Assembly: GCA_940337035.1 (NCBI GenBank)
Contig: CALNHX010005139.1
Coordinates: 1-64,000, forward strand
Direction: 5' to 3'
DNA from: Agriotes lineatus
Taxonomy: Eukaryota; Arthropoda; Insecta; Coleoptera; Elateridae
DNA: 64,000 nucleotides
Shown: in pieces, positions 24,839 through 34,100 of the stretch
Layout: every line of letters begins with the position of its first letter
Position numbering within the stretch: position 1 is the first letter of the stretch
Made by a program: the position numbers and the translations under genes
Notes under the pieces: model-generated
Told to the model about the DNA's origin: nothing
The model's database searches: none
What the model saw: only the letters and a program-made list of their open reading frames with translations

Positions 24839-27711
24839 GGCTTCAGGATCTTATTAGGTGCCATAGTCTATTACTTCGAAGCTCAAAAAGCAGCTAAAGC
24901 AAACGGTAACGTTTAGCAGGATTAGTTGTGTTAATAGAATTGGCAAATCATTAATATAAAGCTATTCCGTACATTACGGTGTAACATTCGATTTTTTGCA
25001 ACCCAACAATTTAAAGTTGGTTGCCTCTAAGACGCCGATGGAGTTAGATAAATTGCATTTTTTATTTACTATAAATCCTGCAAGCTTCCTAAGGCTCTCA
25101 TATCTACATTAATTTAATTAAAATAATGGCTTCAGAAGCTTATAAGGTGCCATATTCAATTACTCTGGAAAGCTCAAAAAGCAGCTCAAGCGAACGGTGA
25201 CGTTTAGCAGCATTAGTTGTGTTAGTAGAATTGGCAAATCATTAATATATAGCTATTCCGTACATTACGGTGTAACATTCGATTTTTTGCAACCCAACAA
25301 TTGAAAGTTGGTTGCCCTAAGACGCCGATGGAGTTAGATAAATTGTATTTTTTATTTACTATACAATCCTGCAAGCTTCCATAGCTCTTATATCTACATT
25401 AATTTAGTTAAAATAATAGCTTCAGGAGCTTATTAGATGCCATAGTCTATTAATGGGAAGCTCAAAAAACAGCCAAAGCGAACGGTGACATTTAGCAGCA
25501 TTATTTATGCCAGTATAATTAGCAAATCATTAATATAAAGCTATTCAGTACATTACGGTGTAACATTGGATATTTTGGAACCCAACAATTGAAAGTTGGC
25601 TGCCCTAAGACGCCGATGAAGTTAGATAAATTGTATTTTTTTATTTACTATAAATCCTGCAAGCTTCCTAGCTCTCATATCTACATTAATTTAGTTAAAA
25701 TAATGGCTTCAGGAGCTTATTAGGTGCCACATGTTTATTAATGGGAAGCTCAAAAAGCAGCTAAAGCGAACGGTGACGTTTAGCAGCATTATTTGTGTTA
25801 GTAGAATTGGCAAATCATTAATATAAAGCTATTCCGTACATTACGGTGTAACATTCGATTTTTTGCAACCCAACAATTGAAAGTTGGCTGCCCTAAGAGA
25901 CGCCGATGAAGTTAGATAAATTGTATTTTTTTATGTACTATAAATCCCTGCAAGCTTCCTAGCTCTTATATCTACATTAATTTAGTTAAAATAATGGCTT
26001 CAGGATCTTATTAGGTGCCATAGTCTATTACTGCGAAGCTCAAAAAGCAGCTAAAGCAAACGGTAACGTTTAGCAGCATTAGTTGTGTTAATAGAATTGG
26101 CAAATCATTAATATAAAGCTATTCCGTACATTACGGTGTAACATTCGATTTTTTGCAACCCAACAATTTAAAGTTGGTTGCCCTAAGACGCCGATGGAGT
26201 TAGATAAATTGCATTTTTTATTTACTATAAATCCTGCAAGCTTCCTAGGTCTCATATCTACATTAATTTAATTAAAATAATGGCTTCAGAAGCTTATTAG
26301 GTGCCATATTCAATTAATGGGAAGCTCAAAAAGCAGCCAAAGCGAACGGTGACGTTTAGCAGCATTATTTATGTTAGTAGAATTGGCAAATCATTAATCT
26401 AAAGCTATTCCGTTCATTACGGTGTCACATTCGATTTTTTGGAACCCAACAATTCAAAGTTGGTTGTCCTATGACGCCGATGGAGTTAAATAAATTGTAT
26501 TTTTTATTTACTATAGATCCTGCAAGTTTCCTAGCTCTCATTTCTATATTAATTTAGTTAAAATAATGGCTTCATGAGCTTACTAGGTGCCATAATCAAT
26601 TAGTGGGAAGCTCAAAAAGCAGCCAAAGCGAACGGTGACGTTTAGCAGCATTATTTATGTTAGTAGAATTGGCAAATCATTAATATAAAGCTATTCCGTA
26701 CATTACGGTGTCACATTCGATTTTTTGGAACCCAACAAATAAAAGTTGGTTGCCCTAAGACGCCGATGGAGTTAGATAAATTGTATTTTTTATTTACTAT
26801 AAATCCTGCAAGCTTCCTAGCTCTTATATCTACATTAATTTAGTTAAAATAATGGCTTCAAGATCTTATTAGGTGCCATAGTCTATTACTGCGAAGCTCA
26901 AAAAGCAGCTAAAGCAAACGGTAACGTTTAGCAGCATTAGTTGTGTTAATAGAATTGGCAAATCATTAATATAAAGCTATTCCGTACATTACGGTGTAAC
27001 ATTCGATTTTTTGCAACCCAACAATTTAAAGTTGGTTGCCCTAAGACGCCGATGGAGTTAGATAAATTGCATTTTTTATTTACTATAAATCCTGCAAGCT
27101 TCCTAGGTCTCATATCTACATTAATTTAATTAAAATAATGGCTTCAGAAGCTTATTAGGTGCCATATTCAATTAATGGGAAGCTCAAAAAGCAGCCAAAG
27201 CGAACGGTGACGTTTAGCAGCATTATTTATGTTAGTAGAATTGGCAAATCATTAATCTAAAGCTATTCCGTTCATTACGGTGTCACATTCGATTTTTTGG
27301 AACCCAACAATTCAAAGTTGGTTGTCCTAAGACGCCGATGGAGTTAAATAAATTGTATTTTTTATTTACTATAGATCCTGCAAGTTTCCTAGCTCTCATT
27401 TCTATATTAATTTAGTTAAAATAATGGCTTCATGAGCTTACTAGGTGCCATAATCAATTAATGGGAAGCTCAAAAAGCAGCCAAAGCGAACGGTGACGTT
27501 TAGCAGCATTATTTATGTTAGTAGAATTGGCAAATCATTAATATAAAGCTATTCCGTACATTACGGTGTCACATTCGATTTTTTGGAACCCAACAAATAA
27601 AAGTTGGTTGCCCTAAGACGCCGATGGAGTTAGATAAATTGTATTTTTTATTTACTATAAATCCTGCAAGCTTCCTAGCTCTTATATCTACATTAATTTA
27701 GTTAAAATAAT

Positions 27712-27997
27712 GGCTTCAGGATCTTATTAGGTGCCATAGTCTATTACTGCGAAGCTCAAAAAGCAGCTAAAGCAAACGGTAACGTTTAGCAGCATTAGTT
27801 GTGTTAATAGAATTGGCAAATCATTAATATAAAGCTATTCCGTACATTACGGTGTAACATTCGATTTTTTGCAACCCAACAATTTAAAGTTGGTTGCCCT
27901 AAGACGCCGATGGAGTTAGATAAATTGCATTTTTTATTTACTATAAATCCTGCAAGCTTCCTAGGTCTCATATCTACATTAATTTAATTAAAATAAT
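27712..27997 (+). repeat. Satellite monomer subfamily a (example)
   Basis: Reference 286-bp monomer. Diagnostics: GGATCTTATTAGGTGCC near the start, TATTACTGCGAAGC, CAAACGGTAACG, TTAATAGAATTGG, the intact dyad CCGTACATTACGG, ATTGCATTTTTT rather than ATTGTATTTTTT, CCTAGGTCTC and TTTAATTAAA at the end. It is the first member of the a-b-c trimer and also opens many hexamers and tetramers. No coding potential: ATG at the end of the previous monomer runs only to the TAG of TTATTAGG. Confidence 0.9.
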
Positions 27998-28283
27998 GGC
28001 TTCAGAAGCTTATTAGGTGCCATATTCAATTAATGGGAAGCTCAAAAAGCAGCCAAAGCGAACGGTGACGTTTAGCAGCATTATTTATGTTAGTAGAATT
28101 GGCAAATCATTAATCTAAAGCTATTCCGTTCATTACGGTGTCACATTCGATTTTTTGGAACCCAACAATTCAAAGTTGGTTGTCCTAAGATGCCGATGGA
28201 GTTAAATAAATTGGATTTTTTATTTACTATAGATCCTGCAAGTTTCCTAGCTCTCATTTCTATATTAATTTAGTTAAAATAAT
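27998..28283 (+). repeat. Satellite monomer subfamily b (example)
   Basis: 286 bp. Diagnostics: CAGAAGCTTATTAGG, CATATTCAATTAATGGG, CAGCCAAAGCG, TTATTTATGTTAG, TAATCTAAAG, CCGTTCATTACGGTGTCAC (this breaks the CCGTA/TACGG dyad), GGAACCCAACAATTCAAAG, GGTTGTCCTA, TTAAATAAATTG, TATAGATCCTGCAAGTTTCC and CTCATTTCTATATT. It usually follows subfamily a and precedes c. Confidence 0.88.
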
Positions 28284-28569
28284 GGCTTCATGAGCTTACT
28301 AGGTGCCATAATCAATTAATGGGAAGCTCAAAAAGCAGCCAAAGCGAACGGTGACGTTTAGCAGCATTATTTATGTTAGTAGAATTGGCAAATCATTAAT
28401 ATAAAGCTATTCCGTACATTACGGTGTCACATTCGATTTTTTGGAACCCAACAAATAAAAGTTGGTTGCCCTAAGACGCCGATGGAGTTAGATAAATTGT
28501 ATTTTTTATTTACTATAAATCCTGCAAGCTTCCTAGCTCTTATATCTACATTAATTTAGTTAAAATAAT
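28284..28569 (+). repeat. Satellite monomer subfamily c (example)
   Basis: 286 bp. Diagnostics: CATGAGCTTACTAGG, CATAATCAATTAATGGG, GGTGTCAC, GGAACCCAACAAATAAAAG and GTTGGTTGCCC. Third member of the a-b-c trimer. A variant with CTTACCAGG marks the left end of both 9.68-kb LINE-bearing units (near 32430 and 42115). Confidence 0.88.
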
Positions 28570-30013
28570 GGCTTCAGGAGCTTATTAGATGCCATAGTCT
28601 ATTAATGGGAAGCTCAAAAAACATCCAAAGCGAACGGTGACGTTTAGCAGCATTAGTTGTGTTAGTAGAATCGGCAAATCATTAAAATAAAGCTATTCCG
28701 TACATTAGGGTGTAACATTCGAGTTTTTGCAACCCAACAATTTAAAGTTGGTTGCCCTAAGACGCCGATGGAGTTAGATAAATTGCATTTTTTATTTACT
28801 ATAAATCCTGCAAGCTTCCTAGCTCTGATATCTACATTAATTTAATTAAAATAATGGCTTCAGGAGCTTATTAGGTGTCACATTCAATTAATGGAACGCT
28901 CAAAAAGCAGCTAAAGCGAACGGTGACGTTTAGCAGCATTATTTGTGTTAGTAGAATTGGCAAATCATTAATATAAAGCTATTCCGTACATTACGGTGTA
29001 ACATTCGAATTTTTGCAACCCAACAATTTAAAGTTGGTTGCCCTAAGAAGCCGATGGAGTTAGATAAATTGCATTTTTTATTTACTATAAATCCTGCAAG
29101 CTTCCTAGCTCTTATATCTACATTAATTTAGTTAAAATAATGGCTTCAGAAGCTTATTAGGTGCCATAGTCTATTACTGGGATGCTCAAAAAGCAGGTAA
29201 AGCGAACGGTGACGTTTAGCAGCATTAGTTGTGTTAGTAGAATTGGCAAATCGTAAATATAAAGCTATTCCGTACATTACGGTGTAACATTGGATATTTT
29301 GGAACCCAACAATTGAAAGTTGGTTGCCCTAAGACGCCGATGGAGTTAGATAAATTGTATTTTTTATTTACTATAAATCCTGCAAGCTTCCTAGCTCTCA
29401 TATCTACATTAATTTAGTTAAACTAATGGCTTCAGGAGCTTATTAGGTGCCACATTCAATTAATGGGAAGCTCAAAAAGCAGCTAAAGCGAACGGTGACG
29501 TTTAGCAGCATTATTTGTGTTAGTAGAATTGGCAAATCATTAATATAAAGCTATTCAGTACATTACGGTGTAACATTGGATATTTTGGAACCCAACAATT
29601 GAAAGTTGGTTGCCCTAAGACGCCGATGAAGTAAGATAAATTGTATTTTTTATTTACTATAAATCCTGCAAGCTTCCTAGCTCTGATATCTACATTAATT
29701 TAGTTAAAATAATGGCTGCAGGAGCTTATTAGGTGCCACATTCAATTAATGGGAAGCTCAAAATGCAGCTAAAGCGAACGGTGACGTTTAGCAGCATTAT
29801 TTGTGTTAGTAGAATTAGCAAATCATTAATATAAAGCTATTCAGTACATTACGGTGTAACATTCGATTTTTTGCAACCCAACAATTTAAAGTTGGTTGCC
29901 CTAAGACGCCGATGGAGTTAGATAAATTGTATTTTTTATTTACTATAAATCCTGCAAGCTTCCTAGCTCTTATATCTACATTAATTTAGTTAAAATAATG
30001 GCTTCAGGAGCTT

Positions 30014-30014
<1 letters not shown>

Positions 30015-30046
<32 letters not shown>
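30015..30046 (-). repeat. (TAA)n / (ATT)n LINE 3' tail
   Basis: About ten TAA units on the plus strand, i.e. (ATT)n at the 3' end of the minus-strand LINE. The satellite itself ends TTATTA here, so two or three bases of the junction are ambiguous. Micro-homology between the target's TTATTA and the tail may have primed insertion. Confidence 0.85.
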
Positions 30047-30080
30047 GTTTATTGAGAATTTTTTGTACATCATTCTCAAA

Positions 30081-30118
30081 AGGCGGGGTATCAGCATAGC
30101 CGTTTTTCAACTCCGCCT
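30081..30118 (-). other. Hairpin in LINE 3' UTR
   Basis: AGGCGGGGT at 30081-30089 pairs with ACTCCGCCT at 30110-30118 around a 20-base loop. There are eight pairs plus one non-canonical position (G-T on the plus strand, A-C in the element's RNA). 3' UTR stem-loops near the tail are known RT recognition structures in several LINE groups; that role is inferred here. Confidence 0.5.
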
Positions 30119-30295
30119 GCAATACAAACGAAAACAAAAATATATATGTGTACATACAATATATCAAAAATATCAAAAATGAAAACAATAACAATGTAGA
30201 TAAGTGTATAAAATGAATAACAATGAAGTGGGGTAGATATCTAAACTAAAACAGTAGTACGATATAACATGTGCTAAAGGAGGTAACAATAACAA

Positions 30296-31300
30296 TTACT
30301 GTCTAGATTGATTATCATAAACTTTTGATTTACAATTTAATTTAAACACTTGAGAGTTCGCACTGATAAGGAATAATTCGTGTATACCATTTATCAAACT
30401 GGGTGCTATTATTTCAAAGCAGCCTTCGAATTTGGCTGTGTTGTGAGATGGTATAGCGAACTCTTCCCTATTTCTCAGATTTAAATTGTGGTAAACCATT
30501 CTCTGATTTAAAAGAGAATACAAATATTTAGGTACTTCGTAAATTAAAACGTAATATATGAGGGTACAGTAATATACGGAAAAACGATTTTCAACATTGA
30601 GTATTTTCAAATCATTGTAATAAGGTGTAACATGTTCTCTACGATTTATGTTAAATGAATAACGCAAACAGCAGTTTTGCAAAAGCTGAAGTTTATTTTT
30701 ATATTGCTGAGTTAAAAAGTTGTAATACACCTGACTACAATAATCCAGTTGGCTAATAATTAAGCTATTGACAATGCGCCATTTAACATCAGATGGCAGA
30801 TCACTTTTAAATTTATACATTGAAGACCGTTTCGCAAAACACGATTTGCATTTCTTCGTTATATGCGATTCGAAATTTAAATTGCAATCGAGCCACACAC
30901 CAAGGTTTTTTACACATTCGGAGAACATTATAACACTATCACCAATCACAATATTAGTGTTAAGATAAGAGAGAGCCCTATCTCGCATTATGGGTGAACC
31001 AACGCACATAACCACTGATTTCGATGGGTTAATAGTTAAACCATTGTTCTTCGACCACACGGAGATGGTAGCTAAATTCTGGTTGATAATTTTCGCAGCG
31101 TAGTTAATTTGAGATGGATCCTGGGAAAGATATAATTGCGTATCATCCGCATATAGATGTATATTGCAGCTGGCAGTTAAATGTTCAGGGAGATCGGCAG
31201 TAAATAATGTAAAAAGGATAGGACCAAGAATACCGCCTTGGGGTACTCCTTGGGTAACATTCAGCTCTACGGATAGATCATTTTGAATTGAAAAAAAAAA
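30296..31300 (-). pseudogene. Reverse transcriptase C-terminal fragment (CR1/L2/Jockey-like ORF2)
   Basis: The open frame runs from the truncation point at 31300 to TAA at 30296-30298, about 334 codons without a stop. Translating it gives RT motif B GVPQGGILGPILF (residues ~18-30), motif C YADD (residues 50-53; bases 31142-31153), motif D GLTINPSK, and motif E NLGVWLDCNLNF. The tail SLIISQLDYCSQVYYNFL is typical of the thumb and C-terminal region in CR1, L2 and Jockey elements. Motif A, the fingers and the endonuclease are absent, because the copy is truncated upstream of motif B. There is no real start codon; a GTG at 31058-31060 is internal. It cannot encode a working enzyme. The frame is otherwise undamaged, which suggests a fairly recent insertion. 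Confidence 0.85.
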
Positions 31301-34099
31301 TAGTCTATTAATGGGAAGCTCAAAAAACAGCCAAAGCGAACGGTGACATTTAGCAGCATTATTTATGTCAGTATAATTAGCAAATCATTAATATAAAGCT
31401 ATTCAGTACATTACGGTGTAACATTGGATATTTTGGAACCCAACAATTGAAAGTTGGCTGCCCTAAGACGTCGATGAAGTTAGATAAATTGTATTTTTTA
31501 TTTACTATAAATCCTGCAAGCTTCCTAGCTCTCATATCTACATTAATTTAGTTAAAATAATGGCTTCAGGAGCTTATTAGGTGCCACATTTAATTAATGG
31601 GAAGCTCAAAAAGCAGCTAAAGCGAACGGTGACGTTTAGCAGCATTATTTGTGTTAGTAGAATTGGCAAATCATTAATATAAAGCTATTCCGTACATTAC
31701 GGTGTAACATTAGATTTTTTGCAACCCAACAATTTAAAGTTGGTTGCCCTAAGACGCCGATGGAGTTAGATAAATTGTATTTTTTATTTACTATAAATCC
31801 TGCAAGCTTCCTAGCTCTTATATCTACATTAATTTAGTTAAAATAATGGCTTCAGGATCTTATTAGGTGCCATAGTCTATTACTGCGAAGCTCAAAAAGC
31901 AGCTAAAGCAAACGGTAACGTTTAGCAGCATTAGTTGTGTTAATAGAATTGGCAAATCATTAATATAAAGCTATTCCGTACATTACGGTGTAACATTCGA
32001 TTTTTTGCAACCCAACAATTTAAAGTTGGTTGCCCTAAGACGCCGATGGAGTTAGATAAATTGCATTTTTTATTTACTATAAATCCTGCAAGCTTCCTAG
32101 GTCTCATATCTACATTAATTTAATTAAAATAATGGCTTCAGAAGCTTATTAGGTGCCATATTCAATTAATGGGAAGCTCAAAAAGCAGCCAAAGCGAACG
32201 GTGACGTTTAGCAGCATTATTTATGTTAGTAGAATTGGCAAATCATTAATCTAAAGCTATTACGTTCATTACGGTGTCACATTCGATTTTTTGGAACCCA
32301 ACAATTTAAAGTTGGTTGTCCTAAGACGCCGATGGAGTTAAATAAATTGTATTTTTTATTTACTATAGATCCTGCAAGTTTCCTAGCTCTCATTTCTATA
32401 TTAATTTAGTTAAAATAATGGCTTCATGAGCTTACCAGGTGCCATAATCAATTAATGGGAAGCTCAAAAAGCAGCCAAAGCGAACGGTGACGTTTAGCAG
32501 CATTATTTATGTTAGTAGAATTAGCAAATCATTAATATAAAGCTATTCCGTACATTACGGTGTCACATTCGATTTTTTGGAACCCAACAAATAAAAGTTG
32601 GTTGCCCTAAGACGCCGATGGAGTTAAATAAATTGTATTTTTTATTTACTATAGATCCTGCAAGTTTCCTAGCTCTCATTTCTATATTAATTTAGTTAAA
32701 ATAATGGCTTCATGAGCTTACTAGGTGCCATAGTCAATTAATGGGAAGCTCAAAAAGCAGCCAAAGCGAACGGTGACGTTTAGCAGCATTATTTATGTTA
32801 GTAGAATTGGCAAATCATTAATATAAAGCTATTCAGTACATTACGGTGTAACATTGGATATTTTGGAACCCAACAAATAAAAGTTGATTGCCCTTAGACG
32901 CCGATGGAGTTAGATAAATTGTATTCTTTATTTACTATAAATCCTGCAAGTTTCCTAGCTCTCATATCTACATTAGTTTAGTTAAAATAATGACTTCAGG
33001 AGCTTATTAGGTGCCATAGTCTATTAATGGAAAGCTCAAAAAGCAGCCAAAGCGAACGGTGACGTTTAGCAGCATTATTTATGTCAGTAGAATTAGCAAA
33101 TCATTAATATAAAGCTATTCAGTACATTACGGTGTAACATTGGATATTTTGGAACCCAACAAATAAAATTTGGTTGCCCTTAGACGCCGATGGAGTTAGA
33201 TAAATTGTATTTTTTATTTACTATAAATCCTGCAAGTTTCCTAGCTCTCATATCTACATTAATTTAGTTAAAATAATGACTTCAGGAGCTTATTAGGTGC
33301 CATAGTCTATTAATGGGAAGCTCAAAAAGCAGCCAAAGCGAACGGTGACGTTTAGCAGCGTTATTTATGTCAGTAGAATTAGCAAATCATTAATATAAAG
33401 CTATTCAGTACATTACGGTGTAACATTGGATATTTTGGAACCCAACAAATAAAAGTTGGTTGCCCTTAGACGCCGATGGAGTTAGAGTAAATTGTATTTT
33501 TATTTACTATAAATCCTGCAAGTTTCCTAGCTCTCATATCTACATTAATTTAGTTAAAAATTTAGTTAAAATAATGGCTTCAGGAGCTTATTAGGTGCCA
33601 TATTCAATTAATGGGAAACTCAAAAAGCAGCCAAAGCGATCGGTGACGTTTAACAGCATTACTTGTGTTAGTAGAATTGGCAAATCATTAATATAAAGTT
33701 GTTTCGTACATTACGGTGTAACATTCGATTTTTTGGAACCTAACAATTCAAAGTTGGTTGCCCTAAGACGCCGATGGAGTTAAATAAATTGTATTTTGTA
33801 GTTACTATAAATCCTGCAAGCTTCCTAGCTCTCATATCTACATTAATTTAATTAAAATAATGGCTTCAGGAGCTTATTAGGTGCCATATTCAATTAATGG
33901 AAGCTCAAAAAGCAGCTAAAGCGAACGGTGACGTTTAGCAGCATTAGTTGTGTTAGTAGAATTGGCAAATCATTAATATAAAGGCTATTCCGTACATTAC
34001 GGTGTAACATTCGAGTTTTTGCAACCCAACAATTTTAAAGTTGGTTGCCCTAAGACGCCGATGGAGTTAGATAAATTGCATTTTTTATTTACTATAAAT
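31301..34099 (+). repeat. 286-bp satellite array, segment 2
   Basis: Continues the interrupted d monomer, then e, a and b monomers, then from 32420 the left part of LINE-bearing unit A. Around 33547-33575 a monomer carries a 12-base internal duplication, AATTTAGTTAAA followed by AATTTAGTTAAA. The last monomer stops after TTTACTATAAAT where the RTE-like LINE begins. From about 33484 on, one-base indels appear that the equivalent unit-B positions lack. Confidence 0.95.
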
Positions 34100-34100
34100 T

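Larger units (their letters stand above)
19119..25995 (+). repeat. Nested HOR: 9-mer, 6-mer, 9-mer
   Basis: Three blocks start with the same two monomers, a d-like monomer with AAAAAACATCC and ATTACGTACATTAGGG, then one with GGTGTCACATTC and TGGAACGCTC. Block 1 is 19119-21692 (2,574 bp, 9 monomers). Block 2 is 21693-23408 (1,716 bp, 6 monomers). Block 3 is 23409-25995 (9 monomers plus 13 extra bases). Block 2 lacks exactly monomers 3-5 of the 9-mer order. Offsets 2,574, 1,716 and 4,290 are exact multiples of 286. Confidence 0.85.
25996..28569 (+). repeat. a-b-c trimer HOR, three perfect-length copies
   Basis: Units 25996-26853, 26854-27711 and 27712-28569 are each exactly 858 bp with monomer order a, b, c. 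This is the cleanest HOR run in the left array; no length indel was seen. The first unit shares private variants with 17406-18260. Confidence 0.87.
1..30017 (+). repeat. 286-bp satellite array, segment 1
   Basis: Head-to-tail monomers of about 286 bp. I set monomer starts at the recurring GGCTTCA; successive starts at 10264, 10550 and 10836 are exactly 286 apart. About 105 monomers, all in one orientation. Landmarks in nearly every monomer are GCTCAAAAAGCAGC, GCAGCATTA, AATTGGCAAATCATTAAT, AAGTTGGTTGCCCTAAGACG and TTAGTTAAAATAATGG. Subfamilies differ by linked diagnostic changes and are arranged in higher-order repeats listed separately. No gene is present: monomer frames are closed by stops in every frame except in rare variants. 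The segment ends where a LINE interrupts a monomer after GGAGCTTATTA. Pericentromeric or centromeric location is inference from array size and homogeneity. Confidence 0.97.
30018..31300 (-). mobile_element. 5'-truncated CR1/L2/Jockey-like LINE
   Basis: A 1.28-kb insertion in minus orientation inside a d-type satellite monomer: the left flank ends GGAGCTTATTA and the right flank resumes TAGTCTATTAATGGG. Read on the minus strand it runs from a T10 tract at the truncation point, through the last third of a reverse transcriptase ORF and a ~250-bp 3' UTR, to an (ATT)n tail. A short-tandem-repeat tail rather than poly(A), together with the RT motif style, fits the CR1/L2/Daphne-Jockey group. Six or seven satellite bases (GATGCC or GATGCCA) are missing at the target and I see no target-site duplication. 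Confidence 0.85.

Noticed and set aside
1..30017. CRISPR array
   Set aside because: The repeat is a continuous 286-bp tandem with no short direct repeats separated by unique spacers.
30768..30968. Plus-strand 66-codon ORF in the minus-strand LINE
   Set aside because: Antisense shadow of the RT C-terminal frame.
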